DNA from: Spinellus fusiger
Taxonomy: Eukaryota > Mucoromycota > Mucoromycetes > Mucorales > Phycomycetaceae
Direction of reading: 5' to 3'
DNA: 64,000 nucleotides
NCBI GenBank assembly: GCA_025094145.1
Contig: JALLLS010000112.1
Span: 30,958 to 94,957, forward strand
Made by a program: the position numbers and the translations under genes. The stretch's first letter is position 1. Each line of letters starts with the position of its first letter. Under the pieces are notes generated by a model that worked only from the letters and a program-made list of their open reading frames with translations, was not told where the DNA came from and did not search any database. Shown here piece after piece: positions 1 to 9,917 of this stretch.

Positions 1-663
1 TAAATAGTTTATTCGTAATAATAGCATTTAATAATGTCAGATACTATGTATCATATATTGATGCGATAGTGTTTTAAATGGCTTCTTGGGTTCAAAAGTA
101 TTTGTTTAGTCAACGTATGATTAACTCTACTATTTTTTATTCAACTACTTTCTCGTTCTTTTATACCTTTATTCTACTCCAATTGTTACTACAAATATAA
201 AAACTTGGCTTAGATCACCACCAAAAGGCGCACATTCTAATACAGGATATTGTACTCTTATACTATCTTTAAAAGATCTATCCACTGCATTCAAATACGC
301 TTCGGCTTATCATAGATGCTTCACTCCATACCATTGATTGTGTAGCTATTTTTTTTATTACATTTTGGTCATTGACTAAACATATTTGTACTCCAACCTA
401 GCTGTCCTACAGAAAAAAGAGTATGTAAATCATATGACTGATTCATCTCACCAATTCTCTGCAATAAACCACTATTTTTTGGTCTTATCACAATGTCTCT
501 ACTTTATGTTTGGTATCTATCATTATTTGGACAGCTACAATAACTTTTGTGCAAATGGTCATATCCACAACAGCCTGTATATCTATTTTGAAGATAGTTT
601 ACTCAAAAAAGGTTATTGGGTATATAATTAGGATTAACATACACGTTCAAGAAAGTGTTAATA
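1..663. other. AT-rich intergenic DNA, no gene seen
   Basis: No ORF here resembles a known protein, and the short open frames (for example 386-631) have the low-complexity composition of random AT-rich DNA. The stretch ends at a TA dinucleotide (662-663) immediately before the inverted repeat of a Tc1-like element. Confidence 0.5.
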
Positions 664-1385
664 CAGCCACACCCAATTGGATTGAATACTTTTGAAAATA
701 AATTTTAGAACAAAATAGATAGGACATGTTTAACATTAAATAAAACACTCCACATCTGATCTAGAAGCTTCAAACTTTCACACACTAAAGTTCAACATCT
801 TTATTTATCAAAAATAGAAAAATAATAATACAGTTAATATTTTGTATGGCCTCCTTTGGCATCAATTACAGCCTGGCATCTATCTGTCATACTCAGAACT
901 AATTGTTGTGCAAGTTCAACACCAACCCTCTCCCACTCCTCTGCAAGTAGAGCCTTCAAACTTTCAACATTAGGTAATAGATGCCTTTCTTTCTTCAATT
1001 CGTCTCTCCAAGGCCCAGCAGACGTATTCAATTGAGTTCAATTCAGGACTTTGTACCGGCTAGTAATCAAATCCCCTGATTTGATGTGTGTCTTTTCACC
1101 CTCTAGTATAGTCACCTGTGTAGCAGCTAGCACCATCTTGTAACAGAAACTCACTGTTCTCCTTTCTCGTTCAACTCCATGAACCATGACAGAAAATTTT
1201 AAGCTAATAAACACCCCATTACTCTCTTTCTTCAGGCTTATTATAAGCTCTAGAGTTTCTAGTTGAGGATTCTGCCTTTAACATTTGAGATTGATGAATG
1301 GAATATGATTCTGTGGTAAAAAGAAGAATCATGTTTAAAATTGTATAAATTATAGAGTCGTATATTTACTAATTTTGTGTGATTG
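664..1385 (-). mobile_element. Internally deleted Tc1-like element (A)
   Basis: The element begins with CAGCCACACCCAATTGGA after a TA (662-663) and ends with the inverted form (ttttgtgtgattg) before a TA (1386-1387), the target-site signature of Tc1/mariner elements. The minus strand keeps only the end of a transposase: frames read from about 1035 to the stop at 834 give the family's C-terminal pattern (GPWRDELKKE ... MTDRCQAVIDAKGGHTKY). The catalytic core is gone. The last 200 bp (1203-1385) match the end of the longer element at 62014-63368, so A is a deletion derivative of that family. Confidence 0.8.
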
Positions 1386-1401
1386 TATTAAGAGAAACCA
1401 A

Positions 1402-1880
1402 CTTCCATAGACTCGATTAATTCTCTCATATAAACCCTGGAGTTAGCTACCGCCTACAAGAGGACAATACTATATCTTATAAAGGCAAAAAAAAACTAGA
1501 AGAAACTAGAGAATGGAAGGCAGTAAAGAGTGTGGAAACTCTTCCTTATTGGACCTCACAAAGATCCGATCTCAATCCAATTGAGCATCTATGGGCCCAC
1601 CTCAAGAAGGTTATTAGGAAGGACAAGATGGTTTATACCGCCAAGAAAAAGTTGGAGGCGGCCCTGATGCTTGAATGGGGTAGAATATCAAAGGCATTAG
1701 ACGCCCTCATTGTCAGCATGGAGCAGAGATGACAGGCAATGATAGATACCAAAAACTGATATTGCTTACTAAGCGACCTACAAACAAAACTTTTTTATAT
1801 CTTATAAACACTATTCCATGTATCTATTGAGAGTTCTATGTCTTTATCTAATGCATTCATAAAGTTATAACACTATTAAG
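1402..1880 (+). mobile_element. Tc1-like element fragment (B), C-terminal transposase half
   Basis: Frame 1532-1732 encodes the last 66 residues of a Tc1-type DDE transposase, including the conserved region around the final catalytic acidic residue (SDLNPIEHLWAHLKKVI) and the usual C-terminal end (LDALIVSMEQR). Upstream DNA from about 1402 matches the complement of 6190-6300 in element C, so this is the 3' half of the same family. The 3' end near 1880 (ttataacacta) matches the inverted-repeat end of element C at 5827. No N-terminal half is present. A near-identical copy lies at 60317-60790. Confidence 0.75.
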
Positions 1881-2123
1881 AAAAGTATGAATATAAAAAA
1901 AGAAATCTGCACTTGAAAATGACCGGCTACTTGTTGAGGATCACTTTATTTTCAAATGAGTTGTTTTCTTTATTACTATATTATCCATTGTAAATACAGA
2001 GGTCTCTTATTAGTCTATTACCTTGACACTATATTAGACAGTAAAGTAGTATTGATCAAGTCACAGTCTAATTCTTATGTTTGATAATGAAGACATTCAG
2101 ATACACTATTTTATAAGGAAAAC

Positions 2124-3110
2124 TTAGTTTGTTTCATCAGCTTGTAGAAGGCGGGCTTGATAAGTAGATTGATCCTGTTCATGCTTAATCTCTTCATTGT
2201 CTGGAGTGGTTTGTGGCTCTTCCTTCAAGTTTTCCAAATCATCTTCCTTGGTACTTATGCATACACTCTCTTTATTTTTTATGGACTCAAGAGTGCCGTT
2301 TTCCCTGAACCTCTTCAAGATAATGCAAACAGTATTTTGGCTAGTGCCAACCATGGCAGCTATCTTCTTTTGGCTGAGTCCATTGTTAATATGTTCATGT
2401 ATAATAGTGTTGTACATGTCTTCATCAACACGTCTCCCTATTTTAAAATTTTTATGGGGAAATCCAGTACTAAGTGTATGTTTTATCAAAATATTGCTAA
2501 CAGTCTTTTGGCAAACACCAACCATGGCAGCTATCATCCTTTGGTTGAGTCCATTGACCTTGTGTTCGTGTACAATAGTGTTGCGCATGTCTTCATCAAC
2601 ACGTTTCCCCATTTTATAAGTCTTAAAGGGAATTCCAGTACTAAGTGTATTTTTCTTCAATATTTTACCAACAGTTGAATGGCTAGTGCCAACCATAACG
2701 GCTATCTTTTCTTGACTAAGTCCATTGACCTTATTCTCATGTACAACAGCGTTGCGCATGTCTTCATCAATAGGTTTTCCCTTTTTACGAGCCTTATGAG
2801 GAATTCCAGTACTAAGTGTATGTTTCCTTAATATTTTACCAACAGTCACTTGGCTGGTGCCAACCATATCAGCTATCTTCTTTTGGCTGAGTCCATTGTT
2901 AATGTGTTCATTTACAATAGTGTTGCGCATGTCTTCATCAACACGTCTCGCCTTTCCTACGAGTTTTATGGGAAACTCCAGTACTGAGTATTTCTTCAGT
3001 GATGTCTGTTTGCTCAATAGCAATTGTTTGCTTATTAGAAGCTGTTTGCTCATAGCAGCCGTTTGTTTGATGAGTGAAGTGGTAAGCATTAAGGAAGATG
3101 TCGAATACAC
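2124..3110 (-). CDS. Tandem helix-turn-helix repeat protein (four transposase-type HTH units)
   Basis: A 328-residue open frame without introns. After a polar N-terminus with small repeats (SKQLLISKQLLLSKQ), residues about 57-285 contain four copies of a 57-residue unit starting (V/I)DEDM, each with a helix-turn-helix core of the type GLSQKKIAAMVGTSQNTV. The core resembles the N-terminal DNA-binding domain of Tc1/Tc3 transposases, and the last unit runs into KRFRENGTLES, the usual end of that domain. No DDE catalytic domain follows; a 45-residue acidic, Gln-rich tail ends at its own stop. It could be a transposon-derived DNA-binding protein, a domesticated repressor, or a relic in which the HTH exon was amplified. 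Fungal annotations often name such ORFs homeodomain-like transcription factors. The repeated intact frame is seen directly; expression and function are not. Confidence 0.6.
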   Translation of the reverse strand: MYSTSSLMLTTSLIKQTAAMSKQLLISKQLLLSKQTSLKKYSVLEFPIKLVGKARRVDEDMRNTIVNEHINNGLSQKKIADMVGTSQVTVGKILRKHTLSTGIPHKARKKGKPIDEDMRNAVVHENKVNGLSQEKIAVMVGTSHSTVGKILKKNTLSTGIPFKTYKMGKRVDEDMRNTIVHEHKVNGLNQRMIAAMVGVCQKTVSNILIKHTLSTGFPHKNFKIGRRVDEDMYNTIIHEHINNGLSQKKIAAMVGTSQNTVCIILKRFRENGTLESIKNKESVCISTKEDDLENLKEEPQTTPDNEEIKHEQDQSTYQARLLQADETN

Positions 3111-3734
3111 TGTAGTTTGGATAAATTATTATTCGGGAAATGAAAATATGACTGTGATATACACAGAGTAGTTAGGATTTTCACTGCTTAGATATTCTTC
3201 CCTTCTCTTCATTAGAATAAAGCAATCCAGCTACACTAAGTCATTCGCAAGGAAAAGTTCGGCTATTTGACTCTCTACATAGAAAAACCTTTTTATGAAT
3301 ATTATTGAAGGAATGATATATATATCTATATATCATCAGCTAATAAATGTCTTTGATTCTATCCATCCTACTATTATAGTGGCTTTGATGTGATTAAAAA
3401 TATAACACGACTCTGTACAGGCACAGTGATATAGATCTTGGACTTATTTATTTATAAATAATAAACGCTATTTGTTATTTATATTTATAACTTATAATAA
3501 GTCTAATGTCTATCTAAAGAAGACTATTCTAAATTTGAAAATCCTTATAATTTGTTTTCCTCTCAGTTTAGTATAGCAATTGGCACTATGTTCTTGAAAT
3601 ATATAATCCCGTACAACAAATGAGTAGATGGCGAACCCATTTTTATTTTTTATTCTTTAATAATAATATAGAGGTCTTTTCTTCTTTTATAACGTAGTCA
3701 AAAAATAACTTCAAGCAATAGAAACCAGTTAACT
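3111..3734. other. AT-rich stretch, end of duplicated block and flank
   Basis: The first part (to 3434) is the upstream region of the HTH-array ORF and is shared with 61691-62013. The remainder is AT-rich with palindromic runs around 3445-3500 (tttataaataataaa). I see no gene. Confidence 0.4.
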
Positions 3735-4270
3735 CTTAGCCAAGAACATGAAGATAGTCTCATCATAAGAAAAGAGCATGATATATTTATTAGAGGTCAG
3801 ATCATAGGACAATGGAAAAGACATGCTATTTATCAAGGGATTACTGACGATCTTGACATTTCAAAGAGCACAGTGGGCAATATCGTCCTATTGTATAAAA
3901 ACAAAGTCATAAATCAACCTAAACTGCGTACAGGAAGACCTGAAAAGGTGTCATCTACTTCAAAACTGGTAGTAGTCTTGTCTATTCGTAGAAACTCTAT
4001 ACAAACAATTGCATATCATTTGAAAATAATGAATGACGCAGGCGTGAATGTTTTCCATAGGATATTTCTAAAACATATGAATAAACTCGGGTTTTTTCAT
4101 GTTCACTATCGAGGAAACATAGTATAACACTTAATCACAGAAATAACCAATGCAAAACAGCTTGAACGATGCTTGCGTAGTGAATAGGAGAAGATTCCAA
4201 ATGGATTTCTGGAAAGTTTAGTGGATAGTATGCCAAGGAGATGCTCCGCTGTGATAAAGAATGAAAGTTT
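3735..4270 (+). pseudogene. Tc1-like transposase relic (E), internally deleted
   Basis: The plus strand reads an N-terminal transposase HTH region (GQIIGQWKRHAIYQGITDD, then DISKSTVGNIVLLYKNK and the TGRP linker) from about 3735 through the frame 3873-4127. It then passes a stop straight into a C-terminal signature (GFLESLVDSMPRRCSAVIKN) at about 4200-4262. The DDE core between is missing. I could not define inverted repeats. It belongs to a different subfamily from elements A-D. Confidence 0.6.
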
Positions 4271-4464
4271 TGCTAAAAGTTACTAAGCAATATCTTTATA
4301 ATAAAAAAATGTAGACAATCATTTAAAGAACAACTATTCTAAATATTGTGCTATTCCGTGAACTTTTTATTATGAACATCTTTGACTGATAAGGTGACCC
4401 GACAAATGTAATCGATAGTTTTAAATTCATATTTCCTTTTTTGGATTCATACTTTATCTTAATA

Positions 4465-5824
4465 CAGTGACTTTCAATAAAACAAGGAAGATTTCAAATT
4501 CAAACCATAATTTTACCCTTGAAATCTTTTTTATATTAAACATTCTTCATTTATCGCTTTTCCACTCTAATGTCTACCACATCTAACACCACCGAACAAA
4601 CCAAAAAACCTCTTGGAAACAGGAAAAATAAATGGTGACTACTATAATCATTGTCTCATTGATTAAGAGGCCACTGTCAATGGGACCAGCCAGGTTGCCA
4701 ATTCTGCTAGGTTTGGAGTTTGTCAGCAGTCTGTTTCCCTTATCGTAAAGAAATACAAGGAAACTGGTTGCTTCAAGGCCAAGAAGAGAATTGGGTGCAA
4801 TTCCATTCTTAGTGAGAGGGACGAGAGAGAGGTCGATCGCGAAGTGGGAAGGGATTCATTCCAGACAATGGATCAGTTTCACAAGTAGATGACCACCCAA
4901 GTGTCCATGAACACTTTTGGAAAAATGATGAAGAGGTTTGGCCTGTTTTATTGCAGGGCGGTTAAGAAACCTTCTCTCACTATTAAGCACGAGAAGTTGA
5001 GACTTGCTTGGGCTAAGGCTCACCTCCATTGGACTGAGGAAGACTGCAAGACAGTCATCTGGTCCAACGAGTCAAAGTACCAACTGATGAGAACCAATAA
5101 CTGCAACAGAGTGGTGCAAAGAAAAGAGTAGGAGCTTCCCCAAAAAATATCAAGCCAACAATGAAGTTTGGTGGTGTTAGTGTGATGGTGTGGGGTTCTT
5201 TCTCTCGTGAAGGTGTTGGAAGGTTAGCACCTGTGACGGGCAGTATTGACAGTAGAAGATACATTGAGATTTTAATGAAGAATTACTGCCCTGAGCTGGC
5301 TCGACTCAAGGCAATTAATCCAGTGGTATGTTATGTTCTTTAAGAGGACAATGCCAACTGCCACAAGAGTAGAGAGTCCGGGTTGTAGAAGGCACAGGAG
5401 AGCATTGCCACTATGGAGGGATGGCCCTCACAAAACCCCGACCTCAACCCCATAGAGCATTTGTGAGAGGAGCTTGACAGGGCAATAAGAAAAAGGATGA
5501 CCCCAACAAGTACTCTTCAAGATTTGGAGGTGCTCTTGTTAGATGAATGGGAGAATATTCCCAGGGACACCAGACACCCTTATTGCCAGCATGGGGCGGA
5601 GATGCAAGGCTGTCATTGAGGCCAAGGGTGGAAGCACCAAATATTAAAGGTTTCCACCCAATAAATTTGTATATATTATCCTTTTAACCTTCTTTATACT
5701 TCATCCAATTTTCAAGTCTCTACTGTGTGTTTAGTGTGTGTTTTTATGACGAAGAATAAGGATTTCCTATTACAGAAGCATACCGGAAAATGAAAAATCT
5801 TCCTTATTATTTTGAAAGCCACTG
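4465..5824 (+). mobile_element. Near full-length Tc1-like element (D) with decayed transposase
   Basis: A 1,360-bp element flanked by TA (4463-4464 and 5825-5826). The terminal inverted repeats are about 30 bp: it starts CAGTGACTTTCAATAAAACA and ends with the complement (ttattttgaaagccactg). The plus strand carries a transposase from about ATG 4571 to 5645 broken by several stops and shifts. Recognisable parts are the HTH (GTSQVANSARFGVCQQSVSL), the region TEEDCKTVIWSNESKYQL at about 5030-5085, MVWGSFSREGVGRLAPVTG, and QNPDLNPIEHL. The first catalytic position, normally D in WSDES, is N here, so the copy would be inactive even if its frame were open. Confidence 0.8.
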
Positions 5825-5826
5825 TA

Positions 5827-7020
5827 GTGTTATAACCATGAATTCATTAGCTAAAGACATAAAGCTTTCAATAGATACATAGAAGAGTATTTATAAGACA
5901 ACAAGAAAGCTTTATTGCAAGGCCACTTAATAGCCACTATGGCCACCCTTGGAATCAATGACGGCCTGTCATCTCTGCTCCGTGCTGACAATGAGGGCGT
6001 CTAATGCCTTTGATATTCTACCCCATTCCAGCATCAGGGCCGCCTCCAACTTTTTCTTGGCGGTATAAACCATCTTGTCCTTCCTAATAACCTTCTTGAG
6101 GTGGGCCCATAGATGCTCAATTAGATTGAGATCGGGTCTTTGTGAGGTCCAATAAGGAAGAGTTTTCACACTCTTGACTGCCTTCCATTCTCTAGTTTCC
6201 TTGCTCGTATGGGGTCTAACATTGCCCTCCTGTAGGTGGTAACTGACTCCAGGGTTTAGGAGAGAGAGAATTACTTGAGTTTATGGTAGTAGACTTCTCC
6301 CAAGACATTGATGTACTTGGCGGAGTGTATCCTACCCTCCACTACGATCCATCTCTCAACACACTCCTCACTGAAACAGCCCCATACCATCACTCCACCA
6401 CTTCCAAACTTCCTCATTTCTAGGACATTCTTGGGATCAAAAGCCTTGCTACACTAACTGATGACTTTTGACCCTCTACCATAGCTCATCAGTTCCACTC
6501 TGGACTCATCGGACCAGACAACCCCTTGCCCCTGCTCATGGGTCCAACCAACGTGCTCACAGGCCCACTGGAGTCTTACACCCATATGTTTCTTGGTGAG
6601 AAGAAGCTTCACCACTGGACTAAAAGAGTGGAAGCCCATTTCATCAAGGTACCTTTTCAGAGTCTTGTCTGATACCTTGGTGGCCATGCTTGCCCTAAGG
6701 GCTTTCTTGGTCTAATGAGAATCACTGACCACTGTTCTTCTCAACCATCTGAGAGCCCTGTCGTCCAACTTTCTCTTGTGGCCACTCTTGGGATAAGGCG
6801 CCACTAATCCTGTTTCCTTGTAGTGCTTCACTGTGCCTCTCACAGTAGAATCAGGCACGTTAAACATGCGAGATGCTTTGGCTTGGGTGGTGTTCATGTT
6901 CAGCACCTCATGCAAGATAGCTGTACGAGTCTCAAAGCTGATCTATTTCCTATAAATATCAGGGGTCTTGGTTAAGATGCTCATGGTGTTGAATGAGTTA
7001 GATATTATAAGAAAAGAGGT
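5827..7020 (-). mobile_element. Tc1-like element (C) with interrupted transposase
   Basis: The minus strand reads a transposase from ATG 6984 (MSILTKTPDIYRK, then a stop) to the stop at 5969. Frames 6712-6915, 6454-6687 and 5969-6169 carry the HTH (KASRMFNVPDSTVRGTVK), the first-aspartate region (QGVVWSDESRVEL), the second block (GSGGVMVWGCFSEE) and the final block (RPDLNLIEHLWAHLKK). At least three stops break the frame. The left end starts directly after the TA that bounds element D, so the two elements abut. The right end is not certain; a possible inverted-repeat match (ataacac) lies near 7207. Elements B and B' are 3' fragments of this family. Confidence 0.75.
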
Positions 7021-8229
7021 GTTATGAACAGAGAAAATAAATAGTGTATGTTATTTTTTGTATAAGAATAGCCTGGGATTTAGAAAATTACGGTTATTTT
7101 TGTTGGGTCTGCTTTTATATCCCAGAAATCTCCTAGTGTGTAGATTATTAAGTTGAATCAAACCCACCAGATAAAAGAGACATAGACCATCAAGTATAAA
7201 GAATAACACCCAGAGAACACATGAAATAGTTGTCAATTCACTGGTTATCTTTGCCTATAATTTATGTTCTAAAGAATACCCAACTCTAATGATAAGTATC
7301 TGATGTCTGTTATCGAAATACTACCTGATCCAACAAACATAAAAGCTCAACACATCTAAAGCACTGTTCAATGAGTAACTGTAAAATCTAAGCCAAATTT
7401 ACTCTGAAGAGAGTATTTTTCAGCACCATTACCACAAGATAAAGGTCAGTACAAGATATTTCATTTTTATTCTTTCTTTATTATAATAGTCAAGCTAAGA
7501 ATGTCTTCTCTCTATGCTACAATACCTTTTAGTTCCAAAAAAAAACCCCCTTTTCATTGAACCTTTCTCTCTCAAAGAATAGTTTCTGCAGCACCCGATA
7601 CTCAGAATTAATATATAATAGGAGGAAACGATAGATAAGCTCACGTCTAATTAAAATACACTATTTTGTAGTTCTCGTCTTCGGGTAAACAAGATAGAAT
7701 TCTTGTTAGATTACGAGTAATTAGTATTTGTTTTAAAATACTGAACTTTCAAAACTCAAAGAAATATGCTCTTGCTTTATTAAACAGAGTTGTACAAATA
7801 TGTACTTTGTTTTATTATTTCTCCTTGATATCCTCCATAAGGTATGAAACCTATAGGCTAAAAGACCTAACAAAGATGGAATGCTATTTTCAACGTTTAT
7901 ATACTATTTTCAGAAAGTATTGGCATATTTTTGAGAAAATATTTGTCGCTCTATTACAAAGAAATTTGACGCACACTTGGAAAAATAGTGTCGCATAAAG
8001 AAGTTATAAATGGGCACATAATTTAAATACATCAAACACGACAATTTCTATTTTATTATTAAATAGGCTTTTCGTTCAAGCAATCATCAAATTTGTTTTC
8101 AAAATATCTACAGAAACCTTTGAGGCCACTAATTAAGATTTAGTTGGGTGTATCTGCAATCCTTCAAGACAATATTTTCTACTCCAAAACTGGTTCTCTT
8201 TTTAACCTATTTTTATTTTTTTATTTTTA
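7021..8229. other. AT-rich intergenic DNA, no gene seen
   Basis: The short open frames at 7051-7236 and 7807-7998 show no recognisable motif and have AT-driven composition. I see no inverted repeats or RNA gene here. Confidence 0.4.
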
Positions 8230-8740
8230 CAAACACGCCAGAACTGTTCAATTGGATTCAAATTTGGTGAAGATAGAGGAGGATGGATACACCTATACCC
8301 AAGGCTTTCAATGAACCTTTTGATATTGCTATTGATGTGAATAGGGGCATTGTCCTTGATTGTCTGACTTTCATGTTAACAAGGCCTTGGGAGGATAATG
8401 TGCCCAAGATTGTTGTGGTTTTTGCTCTAGTCTTTGGGACTTTTACTATAGCCCAAGCTCCAACCTTTGACCAAGCAAAGGATTGCCTCATGTTGGTATG
8501 GAAATCTGATTCATCAATGAATACACAGTTGCTCAAAATGCGACAGTCTTCATCTTCTTACGACGCCAATCTATAACTTCTTTGTGAAAATACTTTATGA
8601 AAATAGTGTAAATCGATGCATTTATAGAGATTAGTTTGGATAAAACTAGATAAATAACAAAAAAAACCTTGGCGCTTAATATCAATCTATACTTTTTCCT
8701 AGTGTCTGGTAGTTGCTCAAGTGAACTCAATAAAAAAGTG
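8230..8740 (-). pseudogene. DDE_3 (IS630/Tc1-mariner superfamily) transposase relic
   Basis: The minus strand from about 8540 reads CVFIDESDFHTNMRQSFAWS then KVPKTRAKTTTILG, the first-aspartate block of DDE_3 superfamily transposases common in Mucorales. Near 8330 the frame shifts, and the final block SSPNLNPIEQFWRVCKN appears in another frame at about 8228-8280. Part of the middle, including the second catalytic block, is deleted. The upstream half to about 8730 is poorly preserved. This is clearly non-functional. Confidence 0.7.
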
Positions 8741-9917
8741 AATCAAACATATAATGCACTCGTTTGTGCTAGTTTTATAAAATGAAAATCAATACTACTC
8801 TATAAGCATACTACTATCAGTATTAATACTGACACGGCCATTTGCTTTCAGTTGTGGTATTTTATGCACGTATGCATGTAGGCTAGTCTACAGATGAAAC
8901 AAAACTTATATTTCTAAACAATAAAAAGGTAGCCCAAGTTCTTTTATTCAAGAGAGGGTCTATTGATAGTAAAGTTCATAGACAAAGAAGAGAGGTGGTC
9001 TGCATGTAGTACGTAGAGAGTCATTAGTATTCTGTAGTGCTAATATATCATTATTCACTTAATCATAAGTACTTGTTTATAATACTAAATACACTCATGT
9101 GCAGATGCATGTTGTCCTCATAAGATACATTCTATATTATCTATTTTGAGCATACCATTACCAAGGATAGAGGCAATGTGAACATGTATTTAAAAAGGGA
9201 ATACTCAATAATATTTTAATAATGTAAAATTAGTGTTGGAAATCTATAACACTTATTATTTGTTGGATTCTTTATTTAATCATCAGCAAGAAAACAATGA
9301 AAAATGAAAAATGAAAATGAAAACAATGGTGTCTTATCATCAACCATTTTATCTTAGTCATCATATATGTGAACGTTCTTTTAAGCAGGAAGATCATTAA
9401 ATAATAATCGTTACTATGTGTCTGGCTGAGTAGAACATGCAATCCAAAGATCCAAAGCCACTAACTTTGTTAAGTGGAACTTAAAGAACAAAGGGAAAAA
9501 TTACGAGAGAGAAAGAGAGAGAAAGGAGGCAAAATTGCCTATAAAATGCACAATTTCTTAGTATTTCTTGGTATTTCCTATCTTTAGGTTTCCATTCAAT
9601 AGCCTTTTACTTAGCACCTTCTTCTAGTCTGACTCCGCTGTAGCTGATGGCAGCTGTCATTTCTCAATAGATCCAATATTATTGCGGCGTTTAAGTACAA
9701 TTACAATTTAGATTCCTAAACTTCATCCATATCTGGTAACACGAAGCCCACTTTACCTTATTCTTTACCCTAATAAAGTATTAACAAGTTGACTTAATCT
9801 TTTCTAGTCTTCTTGTTCTTTTCTTTCTTTAGTTTTCTACTTGAGAAGCACGGTTTTGCCCGACTTGATTAGATATATCAAAAAAGAAGTTCTCTTTAGG
9901 TGCTATTCTATTGCTAC
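8741..9917. other. Intergenic DNA upstream of the ADAM gene
   Basis: AT-rich, with no ORF over 60 codons. Short direct repeats occur around 9298-9325 (aatgaaaa units) and a GA-rich stretch lies at 9505-9528. The proximal few hundred bases must contain the ADAM promoter, but I see no convincing TATA box. Confidence 0.4.

Larger units (their letters stand above)
664..3434. repeat. Left copy of a 2.8-kb direct segmental repeat
   Basis: This block is found again, in the same orientation, at 59641-62013. It contains in order a deleted Tc1 copy, a second Tc1 fragment, and the tandem-HTH ORF. By eye the two copies are nearly identical outside a few indels: about 65-75 bp present here near 730-800 are missing on the right, and 342 bp of the HTH ORF are missing on the right. 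The left boundary is the first base of the Tc1 inverted repeat in both copies, while the flanks outside differ. At its right edge this copy runs on into unrelated sequence (agatcttgg), where the other copy is interrupted by a Tc1 insertion. Confidence 0.9.

Noticed and set aside
386..695. Frames of 81 and 61 codons near the left edge
   Set aside because: Overlap each other in different frames, with AT-driven composition and no motif.
2157..3171. Plus-strand frames of 104-173 codons at 2157-3171 and 61117-61751
   Set aside because: Antisense of the repeated HTH ORF; hydrophobic composition follows from reverse translation of the repeats.
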